Shown: in pieces, positions 22,135 through 31,600 of the stretch
Position numbering within the stretch: position 1 is the stretch's first letter
How the letters are laid out: every line of letters starts with the position of its first letter
Origin: Posidonia oceanica
Taxonomy: Eukaryota; Streptophyta; Magnoliopsida; Alismatales; Posidoniaceae
Assembly: GCA_037176725.1 (NCBI GenBank)
Contig: JAZBRS010000054.1
Coordinates: 10,186,001 to 10,250,000 of the forward strand
Direction: 5' to 3'
DNA length: 64,000 nt
Notes under the pieces: generated by a model
Databases searched by the model: none
What the model was told of the DNA's origin: nothing
Seen by the model: only the letters and a program-made list of their open reading frames with translations
Made by a program: the position numbers and the translations under genes

Positions 22135-23235
22135 ATACTCCTGCGCTGCCTAAACAAATCAAAGGCTGATGCGCTGATGCTGCAAGTGCATGCGGGGACA
22201 TGCGGTCCGCACATGAATGGCATCCTCCTGGCCAAGAAGATAATGCTGCAAGGATACTACTGGCTGACTATGGAAGCTGACTGCTGCCGATTCGTGCGCA
22301 GATGCCATAACTGCCAAGTGCACGACAACTTTATCCGGGCGCCCCCTCAAGAGCTGCACAGCACGTCATCGCCATGGCCCTTCTCCACCTGGGGGATTGA
22401 TGTCATTGGCGCCATCCACCCTCCAACTTCTAATAGTCATCGTTACATTCTGGTAGCGATTGATTACATCACTAAATGGGTGGAAGCGACCTCCTACAAG
22501 ACGGTGACTGTCGTGGCTACAGAAAAGTTCATCAGAAACAATATCAAAGCCCGGTACGGGGTCCTGCATGCAGTTATATCTGAAAATGGCACAAATTTCA
22601 TTGCTAAGAGGATCAAAGACTACCTGCAGAGCTTCAATATCAAACATCACAGAACCTCGCCTTACCGGCCACAGATGAACGGTGCAGTGGAGTCCGCCAA
22701 CAAAAATCTAGTCAAAATCCTAAAGAAAATGGCGGAAACTCATAAGGACTAGCACGACAAGCTTCCTTACGCACTCTGGGCGTATAGGACATTTGTCCGC
22801 ACTTCAACAGGCGCCACCCCGTACTCTCTAGTGTACGGCATGGAGGTGGTGCTGCCCGTCGAGGTAGAGATCCCCTCACTACGGATCCTACGTGAAGCTG
22901 AGTTGGATGAAGCAGAATAAGTCGAAGACCGCTGCGTCCAACTAAATCTGATTGATGAGCACAGGCTGCAAGGTATGCATAATGCTCACTGCTATCAAAA
23001 GAGAATGGCCAGGTCTTACTTGAAGAAAGTTCAGCCAAGAGGCTTCCAGACAGGGGACCTTGTTCTGCGCGCCATTCACTTGCCTGATGGTCGAGGGAAA
23101 TTCCGACCTAACTGGTGCGGCCCCTTTGTGGTGAAGCAAGTCTTTTCGAGCGGCGCCGTAACTCTTGAGGATATGGATCAGGTCGAGTAGTCTGAGCCCG
23201 TCAACCTCTGCTACCTCAAGAAGTACTATCAGTAG
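22135..23235 (+). pseudogene. Integrase of element B, with stop codons
   Basis: Same frame as the reverse transcriptase, but behind its stop. The HHCC zinc finger is seen as HAGTCGPH and CRFVRRCHNC. The catalytic core has Asp in WGIDVIGAIH, then ISENGTNF, where the family has D-N-G, so the second catalytic Asp is Glu (codon 22582-22584), then Glu in NGAVESANKN. In-frame TAG stops lie at 22750 and 23188 and a TAA at 22918. The C-terminal part, GDLVLRAIHLPDGRGKFRPN, matches the family. Element C keeps Asp at the changed site. The frame ends near 23235. The copy is dead by several independent defects. Confidence 0.85.
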
Positions 23236-24748
23236 CCGAAGCCGACCCCGTTGCAGATACTCTTCTCCCACCTACACACCTGTATTCTCACTTCTTGCTT
23301 TCTCTTCCTTCTTGCATTTGCCATCTTGTCTCTTACTTTTGTCCTTGAACATACACTCATACTTCATCAATCCTACTCATGCATCACTCTTTTTCAAATC
23401 ATCATCGTCATCCTCTCAAAACATGCATCAATCGTTTTCAAATCATCATCGTCATCCTCTCAAGTCGCGTACTGCATCTTCTGCCCGGTGATGAAAACCG
23501 GAAGTGCTTGCCTGCTCTGGGAAGAGTCCACCCTACCTCACCCAGCACTACTTAGATGCCTTAGCAAGTAAGGGAGCCACCACCAAACAGGACAGGCGAA
23601 CTGCCTAAACTCGTAAGGACATACACCTCTGAGAGAGAAAAAATGCTAGGATGTGAGTTGGGAAAAAAAAGTGAGAATAGACATCTAGGCTTGGGCACAT
23701 CCAAGGAACAGAAGACGAAGACAGAAGCCAGCCCTAGAGATAGGGGTGTGCAGTCTAACCCTGTTCCCTCAACCCATCACATGGCAGACCCAAAGCCTAC
23801 ATCCAATACAACTCAAACACCATTCCTTTTGCCACCAAAATGGGGATAGCAAAAGCCTGAAAAAAAAAAGGAGAAAAAGAAATCAAACAAGCAAAAAAGA
23901 GAGATAGAACAAAAACAAAAAAAGAAGAAGGAGAAAAAGCAAGCAAAGAAAAGAAAAAAAAAAAGAGAAAAGAAAAGGGTAAGACTCAGTCCAAAAATAC
24001 AGGCAACATCATCCCCCTGTACCTTACAAGAAACCCAAGGGTGTAAGCCTAAAAGGGTCTACCACTTCCCTCCAAGAACAAACACTTACCATCTCCTGGC
24101 TAGGGGCAGAGAAAGACTGCATACCCACGAGGGAGAAATCAAAAAAAAAAAGAGCAGAAAAAGTAGGTGTAGGTCCTGAGAGCCCGGTAGGTAACCTGTC
24201 CACACACCACCACCACCTGTATAATGCCAACACCCATTCCGGAGTGCCACCAGCAAGCTAAGAGTCCAAGTAGGGCCCAGTGAGTCAGGAATCGCTCCTT
24301 TCCTCTGCAGCAGGCACCAAAGCACTCCGTATGCTGAGGGCACAAAAGCATACAAACCACCTCTTAAGCACACTAACCTGCATCATGCATACATGCATCT
24401 TCAATCATCCTTTCCTTCCTATCAATCATTCCGCTCTGCAACTCGCTTCGACTCTGAGACAGTACTCCTTACCAAGCACGCGTTGACGCCGCTCAGGCTG
24501 CGCTGGTCCAGACCTCCTGCTGAGCCCTCGCCCCGTGTCAGCAAGACTGCTACAGATCTTTCCTGCTTATGATTGCTTAACTGCTCTGCCCTGTTATTAA
24601 CTGCTGAATACATATTGAACTACTTTATCAGCTTCAGATTCTGCTTCCTGTTAAAGATTATATGCATGTGTGATCTGACTATCTACAGTATTGATAATAG
24701 GTACCTTCAAGCTCTACAGCATCTGCCTAAACCCCTGCGGTCTGCGCC
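23236..24748 (+). other. Spacer between integrase and extra ORF in element B
   Basis: Non-coding. Holds a 60-bp direct repeat around TTTTCAAATCATCATCGTCA (23390-23460) and an A-rich stretch (23850-23970). A block at about 24100-24300 matches the reverse strand of 40160-40330 in element C, so the spacer is a conserved part of this family. Confidence 0.6.
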
Positions 24749-25951
24749 ATGGGATATCCAACTCTCGAAACCCCAGTGCATTGTTCTGAAGCCCTGCGGG
24801 GCTGGATTGGCAAGCTTACTCAGGATGACTGCGAGAAGCTGCGCCTCTGGAGGACACCTACCAAGCTACTGAAAGCGGCTGATGTCGAAGTGAGCCGTCA
24901 TCTGCTCTGCGCTGCTGCAAGATTCTGGAAGCCGGCGCATCATGTCTTCTGCTTCGGAAGAACTGAACTGACACCTACTCTGGAGGAGGTGCGCCGCATC
25001 TGTGGCTTCTCCCGGCTGATGGGACCGTCCATTTTCATGAGGCATGACAAATACATAGCGGTCCTCTGCAAACTATCTGGGCTATCAACTGACAGGTGCC
25101 AGCAAAGGCTAATCTGCACCAGTGGCCCCGCGCCCATGCTGCGCTTGCACTACTTTGATGAAATCATAGACAAGCATGCTGAACTTGAAGATGAATTGTG
25201 GCTTCGGGGATTTGTCACTCGATTTCTGGGGGAATTGATCTTCACTCATGGCTGGATGACAGTCGCGATAGAAATTGCTGAAATCGCACTTGCTGTGGTG
25301 ACAAGGCAGATCGACCTGGCACTAGTTGTCTTGACTGAAACTTACTGCGGACTGGACCGCATCTCCCACCGCTGCCGACACTTCTACGGCTGCGGAGTGC
25401 TAGTACAGATCTGGCTGGCTACGCATCTTGAACTGGACTTGCTGCGCCCTCGGGGCCATATCATTGAAACATACTGCAACAGCAGCCACGCCAGGACAAT
25501 CAAGAAGGTCCCCGAAGAATACAAGAAGTTATCTGAGCTGACGGACGACACCGTCACTTGGCGCATCATCCCGTCTGCGGCTGAGCCCTTCACTATCTTC
25601 TTCAATACCCGCGACGCGCGACTCGTGGTGCTGCCTGGATTCACTGGGGGCGTGGAGTACCACCCCATCCGGGTCATACGGCAATTCAGACTCCAACAGG
25701 ACGTCTTTATAGACAGCACAGTCCCGAAACTACTTCAAGCATATTCTTACGGGACAACATCTGCTACAGCAAAACTGGCTGATCTCATGCAGCATGGAGT
25801 GCGGTCTACAGACCAAGCATCTGTACAAGGCTCGGGATGCACTCCCGAATATCTGTCGGAGGTACAAGCTTTCTGGCCTATCAGTGAGATACCTCCTGGC
25901 GCTCCTCAGTTCCCTAACTCTAGAAAGGCGAAAAAAGCCAGGACCGACTAG
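24749..25951 (+). CDS. Extra ORF of element B, plant-mobile-domain/DUF7745-like protein
   Basis: An uninterrupted 400-codon frame in sense, between integrase and 3' LTR. I recognise the pattern of retroelement-borne plant mobile domain or DUF7745-type proteins: RFWKPAHHVFCFGRTELTPT followed by LEEVRRICGF (about 55-90), a helical centre with FVTRFLGELIF (about 150-160), and RHFYGCGVLVQIWLATHLE (about 215-235). The C-terminus is basic (SRKAKKARTD). I see no signal peptide or membrane segment. The biochemical function of these proteins is not established. The start is the first Met of the frame, and an earlier start is not visible. The frame is intact although gag, protease and integrase of the same element are broken. 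The family call comes from recalled motif order, not from a search. Confidence 0.7.
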   Translation: MGYPTLETPVHCSEALRGWIGKLTQDDCEKLRLWRTPTKLLKAADVEVSRHLLCAAARFWKPAHHVFCFGRTELTPTLEEVRRICGFSRLMGPSIFMRHDKYIAVLCKLSGLSTDRCQQRLICTSGPAPMLRLHYFDEIIDKHAELEDELWLRGFVTRFLGELIFTHGWMTVAIEIAEIALAVVTRQIDLALVVLTETYCGLDRISHRCRHFYGCGVLVQIWLATHLELDLLRPRGHIIETYCNSSHARTIKKVPEEYKKLSELTDDTVTWRIIPSAAEPFTIFFNTRDARLVVLPGFTGGVEYHPIRVIRQFRLQQDVFIDSTVPKLLQAYSYGTTSATAKLADLMQHGVRSTDQASVQGSGCTPEYLSEVQAFWPISEIPPGAPQFPNSRKAKKARTD

Positions 25952-26489
25952 GGCGTCCATGTAACTGTCTGCTTATCTTTCTGCTGTAAACTTTTGGCCT
26001 GTCATAGGCATGTAATTAGATTCAATCAATACAAAGGCGTTCTGAGCCACCTGCTTGCATTTCAAATCTGCTTCAAGCGCATACATCATCACATCGATCA
26101 TATCTGCAGGGCCCCTGGCCAGACTTGCTAGCAAACACCGCGAGAAAGTCCTCATTAGTCAACCCAAGCGCTGACCCATGATGTCTGAGCGAACAAACTA
26201 CCGGGCACCGTCATCCGGATCTTCATCAACGGGCTAGCACCCCCAACTGCTCGGCGATAGGTCCGTCAACCTGTCATCATCTTTGGACTGGTACCCCAAA
26301 CTACTCGTCTAGCAAACACGACAGTTTTGTCTTCATCCTCTGCTTTCGATGCCAAGGATGCGTTGGCCAACCCCTGGTATCATCCTGATACCAGAGGCAT
26401 CTTTCGATCGCCCCTTGGTATCAATCTCCCTCTCTTTCCCTCATGGTATTCCTGGTATCATGAGATGATACGCTCTCGTGAAACCCATT
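25952..26489 (+). other. 3' untranslated region of element B before the arrays
   Basis: No coding potential. Near the end the words GGTATCA and TGATACCA recur (26380-26465), forming short inverted pairs that foreshadow the hairpin arrays. Confidence 0.5.
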
Positions 26490-26967
26490 TCTTTACCGGC
26501 TGATAAGTCCGATATCTTATCATCTCTTTCCCTTTACCGGCTGATAAGTCCGATATCTTATCACTCCCTTATCCCTCCTTTGCCGGTCGATAATTCCGAT
26601 ATCTTATCATTCTATTCTTTTATTCATTTCCGGGCCAATAAGTCTGATATCTTATCATCTCTTTCCCTTTGCTGGCCGATAAGTCCGATATCTTATCACT
26701 CCCTTATCCCTCCTTTGCCGGTCGATAAGTCCGATATCTTATCATTCTATTCTTTTATTCATTTGCCGGCCGATAAGTCTGATATCTTATCATCTCTTTC
26801 CCTTTGCCGGCCGATAAGTCCGATATCTTATCACTCCTTTATCCCCTCTTTGCCGGCTGATAAGTCCGATATCTTATCATTCTATTCTTTTATTCATTTG
26901 CCGGCCGATAAGTCCGATATCTTATCACCCCTTTCCCTTTGCCGGTCGATAAGTCTGATATCTTATC
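26490..26967 (+). repeat. Hairpin array 1, 135-bp higher-order repeat
   Basis: Eleven 20-bp cores of GATAAGTCCGATATCTTATC or close variants start at 26502, 26543, 26589, 26637, 26678, 26724, 26772, 26813, 26859, 26907 and 26948. Each is self-complementary at its ends (GATAAG with CTTATC) and contains GATATC. Spacers come in three kinds of 21, 26 and 28 bp and follow in fixed order, so units repeat as a 135-bp trimer. Most spacers end in a GCCGGYC-like word before the core. Tandem repeats in this position are known for Tat/Ogre elements. Confidence 0.9.
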
Positions 26968-27121
26968 ACTCTCTTTTCAATCAATTTCAATCAATCACCC
27001 TTTTTCTTATCAATATCAATCAATCCTCTTTTTCTTATCAATTTCAATCAATCATCAATCAATCCTCTTTTTCTTATCAATATCAATAAATCAATCATCA
27101 ATCAATCAATCAATCTCTGCT
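26968..27121 (+). repeat. CAAT-rich simple repeat between the arrays
   Basis: Interrupted TCAATCAA and TTTTTCTTATCAAT words, low complexity, joining the two arrays. Confidence 0.7.
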
Positions 27122-28140
27122 CTTTCCGGTTGATAGGACCGTAAACTATCATCTTGGGCTGGTGTCTTATCCAACTCGTAGTTGTGTTATACGGCTGACA
27201 TCCAGTAACGGTCCCTCGTAATTGCACTTTCCGGTTGATAGGGCCGTAAACTATCATTCTCTGGCTGATGATCCAAAACTCATCCTTGGCTGATATCCGA
27301 AACTATCACTTGCAATTACGTTATACGGCTGACATCCAGTAACTGTCCCTTGCAATTACATTTTCCGGTTGATAGGACCGTAAACTATCGCTCCCGGTTG
27401 ATAGACCCGTAAACTATCGCTCCCGGTTAATAGGCCCGTAAACTATCGCTTCCGGTTGATAGGACCGTAAACTATCACTTGCAATTGCATTATACGGCTG
27501 ATAACCAGTAACTATCTCTCATGATTGCGCTTTCCGGTTGATAGGTCCGTAAACTATCGCTCTCGGTTGATAGGTCCGTAAACTATCGCTCCCGGTTGAT
27601 AGGTCCGTAAACTATCGCTTCCAGTTGATAGGACCGTAAACTATCGCTGTGCCAATCAAGTTATACGGCTGATATCTAGTAACTATCACTTGCAAATGCC
27701 CTTTCCGGTTGATAGGACCGTAAACTATCGCTCCCGGTTGATAGGCCCATAAACTATCGCTCCCGGTTGATAGGCCCGTAAACTATCGCTTCCGGTTGAT
27801 AGGACCGTAAACTATCATTCTCTGGCATTTGCGTTATATGGCTGATATCCAGTAACAATCACTCATGGATTGTGCTTTCCGGTTGATAGGTCCGTAAACT
27901 ATCGCTCCCGGTTGATAGGCCCGTAAACTATCGCTTCCGGTTGATAGGCCCGTAAACTATCGCTTCCGGTTGATAGGATCGTAAACTATCTTGCACAATC
28001 ATGTTATACGGCTGATATCCAGTAACTATCACTCACAACTGCTTCCGGTTGATAAGTCAGTAAACTATCGCTTCCGGTTGATAGGTCCGTAAACTATCGC
28101 TCCTGGTTGATAGGACCGTAAACCATCCGGTTGATAAGCC
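27122..28140 (+). repeat. Hairpin array 2, about 170-bp higher-order repeat
   Basis: About 25 units of the form CCGGTTGATAGGNCCGTAAACTATC with 4-8 bp linkers, each pairing GATAG with CTATC. A variant unit, TACGGCTGATATCCAGTAACT, recurs with its ACGG at 27191, 27325, 27494, 27665, 27838 and 28008, which gives intervals of 134, 169, 171, 173 and 170 bp. The last four intervals define a higher-order repeat of about 170 bp. The array ends near 28140, 550 bp before the 3' LTR. Confidence 0.9.
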
Positions 28141-28676
28141 CGACACCTTATCACCTTCTTCGCACGACTTTGCCCCAGGAAAGCAAAGTCCCGCATCCCT
28201 CTGCGATCGGAGAGTCGGCCTCTATCCCCTCGCACTCTTTTTGCTAGCTTGCTCCCTGGGCGGGGACAAGCTGCACTTTTCTTTCTCGCCTTGTTGCGCA
28301 AATTTGGCCTGCCTGCCGAGTGTTCGCGCCACATTGCGTTTTCTTTGTTAGCATTCTTCTTTTGCATCACCTCTTTGCACCTTTACCTTTCTAGCACTGC
28401 ATACTAGTCCAACATCACCATCATTTTCTGCTGCATCAGCATTCTAGCTGCACTAACTTTCGCACTAACATTTGCATTGCATTTGCATTAGCATGCATTG
28501 CATACTTTGCATCTCATCCATCTGCACCTGCATCTTTGCATTGCGGCAACGGACTACGATTTTCGGTGCATCCGCCGAATAAGTAGCTCACGCCCATAGC
28601 AAACCTCACCTCCCGTCGATCAGATGGGGTGTCTTGTCAACCCTAAGCAGCGGCCTCGCTTCGCTTGACCTCGCTC
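28141..28676 (+). other. 3' untranslated region between array 2 and polypurine tract
   Basis: Non-coding, with TTTGCAT words like those in the LTR. No gene seen. Confidence 0.5.
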
Positions 28677-28685
28677 AGGGAGGGG
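28677..28685 (+). promoter_or_regulatory. Polypurine tract of element B
   Basis: AGGGAGGGG, four bases (CATC) before the 3' LTR start at 28690. Its place and composition fit the plus-strand primer site. Confidence 0.8.
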
Positions 28686-28689
28686 CATC

Positions 28690-31600
28690 TGTTGACACCC
28701 CATTCTGACAGGCTTGAATCAGTTGGAATTCTCTGGTGACTTCTGGATCCAAACCTAGGTCAAAACTACACACTCCTTTTCATCCTATCCTTCAAAACAA
28801 GCCTAAACTTGACCTAAGTTTACACCCCTTTCCCTAACCCAAAACTTATCCAAAAACCATAGGAAAACCCACCATTCCAAACTTAGCAAACCTACCCAAA
28901 CAGCTAGAAATTCTTAACCCAAAACCAATCCCAAAAATCCTAGAAAACCTAGGTAAAACTACCCTTTTTCTACACCTCAAAATCCTTCCAAAACTTTCCC
29001 AAAACCAAACCAAAACCCTAGGAGCAATACTAGAGACCCTAGGCTACACACCCACCAAAATTCAACCCTTTTCAAAACCTCTAAGCCCTCCATTTACCTA
29101 AATTATCCTTTTCTCTCTCCTAGATTATTCTTTTCTCTCTCCTGATTATCCTCCTTCTTTTCACCCCCTTCTCTCCCTTTTTCTTGCCTGGCTATGGGCC
29201 CCCTTGTGCTTCTATCTCTTCTCAATCTTATTCCTATTTTTATCTTATTTTTAACATTTTCTTTGATTTTCAAAAAATTATTTTCGTTCAGCTCCTCTCT
29301 TTCCTATTTATTCCTCCATTTCTCCCTTTTCCTCTTCCTTCTAATTTCCTTTTCTTTTCTCTTACTAAATCCCTAAAAACCCTTAAAAACCTTCAAAACT
29401 CTGAAACAAAATGAAAACAAACCAAAACCCTAAGAAAAATGATTAAAAACATTAAACAAACAATTAAAAAACCAAAGCCTAACTAAATCTAACTAAAGCC
29501 AAAAACCAAGAATGCAAGCTAAAAAATGCAAAACAAACAAAAAGAAAATGCTGTAAAATCAAGGAAAAAACAAAAATGTAATCAAAACAGGTAAAAATAA
29601 AATTCTATTAAAAACAACCAAGAAAACAAATCCTAAAAGAGAGAAAACACTTAAGAGATACTAAGGTTAGTAATTAAAGAAAAAGCTTAAACTTAACAAC
29701 TCTAAAAAGAACAATTCAAAAACTTAATTAAAAATAAAAAAACAAACAATCAAAATTTAAAAACACTTAACTAAAAACTTAACAAGAAGACCTAAAAAAA
29801 ATATATATATTAAAAGAACTTAACAAACAAAAATAAAAAAAACAAATCAAAGAAGACTTAAGAAAGAAAGACTAAAATCCAAAAATCTAAAACCCACTCT
29901 AATTAATTTAAAAACAAACTTTAAAAAATCCTAATTAACATCCCAAGTACTTAACAAGAAAAACATAATTAAAAAACAACTTAAAAGACTTAACAAACAT
30001 TTAATCAAAATCAAAAACAAATCAAAATAAACAAAACCCTAAAAACCCTAATCAAAACTAAAATCCCTTTAAACCTAATTAACTAACCAAAAACAATCAT
30101 TAAAGACTTAATCAAAGTCTTAACTTAAAACGCAATCACTCTAAAAACCTTTCCTATTTTTATTTTATTTTATTTTATTTTTATCTAATTTATTTCTCTC
30201 CTTTCTCTTCCTCCTTCCCTTTCTTCCTTTCTTTCTATTCTTTCCTTTCTTTTCTTTCTGGCCCAGTCCGGCCCGTCTCCCCTCCATCCTTCTTTTCTTT
30301 CTTTCTTTTTTCTTTTCTTTCGCGCAGCCTGGCCCACGACCGCTCCTTCTCCTCTTCCACCCTTCTTCTTCCTCCTCTTCTTCTTCTGTTTTCTCCCGCG
30401 CCGGCTCTCTCTCTCTCGTCTTCAAATTTCAATTCTCATCTCCCTCCCGATCACCTCAGCCTCCAGCTCATCTCCGTCCTCTCTCCTGTCTCAGCGGACT
30501 TCTGGGGCATTAATTGCCGTCACCTCCGGTCGTCCTCACTCCTGCCAGCTGCTGCTCCCGCCGGTGGCAATTCAAATCCACCGCGCACCTCGCTCGATCC
30601 TCCAGCTGCATAAAGCCTCGCACCTTCACCTCCTCTTTTGCCTTTTGTCATCCAGAGAGAGTGAAAGGAATCCAGAGAGTTCCCAGCACCCAAATCCCTT
30701 CCTCCTTCCACTGCAAGAACCAGCTCTTCTCCCTCTTCCTTCCCGACCACACCAGCACCCGTTCCAAGCCTCAAACCACCCAGCATTCCTCCCCCAACCT
30801 CACCCAAACAACCACCACCTCAGCCCTCCATTCCTCACCCAATTCCGCCCAGCATTTCCCCCCCGAACACTCTGAAACCATAACAGCAACCCAACTTCTT
30901 CCTCCAAAAAATTCCCAACTCCACAGCTCACCAAATCCACCCAAACTCCAGCATCCTACTCCCCAAAACACCACCATCTCAGACCACCTGAGCCCCAACC
31001 TTCTCCCCCCTTACAGACCAAACCTTCCACAACAAACACCTACGACCAACTCTGCCCAAAAATCAACCCAGCAGCCATCTTCTTCTCCAGTCCACCACGA
31101 CCCAATTCAACTATCCAGAAACACTCACCAGACCTCCTGAAGCTCACTAGAACCCTCCAACTGGTCTGAGGGGCGGTACATCACCACCCCCACCTCCTGC
31201 TGCCTTCTGTGAACCCACAGAAGTGAACCTCCGCGCCGGTCTACAGAAGCTGCTTCTGATCATCCAGTAAGCTCCGAAGCACTCCACTGAAGAGATCCAG
31301 ACGCTCACGAGCCGTCAACAGCGCTTGCAACCACCGGACGACCACCGCCGGCAAGCTCTGAATCACCTGACGTCGGGGGGACTTCTCAGCCACGGAAACA
31401 GGTACTACATCTTCCCTTTAGGTTAGTTTTCGTTCCAGCATGCTTTTCCGGCCTTTAGTTTTAAGTTTCGCCCCCTCCTGCTTCGAGTCGTCGTCGCCGG
31501 CGACTCCTTCTCCGGCAAGCTCTGAGCTCGGATCGCCGCTCCAGCTGCAGAACGCCTCGCCGACCATCCCTCGAGAACCGCTCGACCTCCAGGAGCACTC

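Noticed and set aside
26478..27089. 203-codon frame with repeated DKSDILS peptides
   Set aside because: Arises because the hairpin array has a long stop-free frame; no start context, no domain, and it sits in the 3' region of a retrotransposon.
26490..28140. CRISPR-like look of the repeat-spacer arrays
   Set aside because: The DNA is plant nuclear, spacers are themselves repeated in fixed order, and no cas genes exist.
30514..31140. 208-codon frame in the 3' LTR
   Set aside because: The matching part of the 5' LTR (8825-9450) is interrupted by stops, and the product is Pro/Ser/Thr low complexity.
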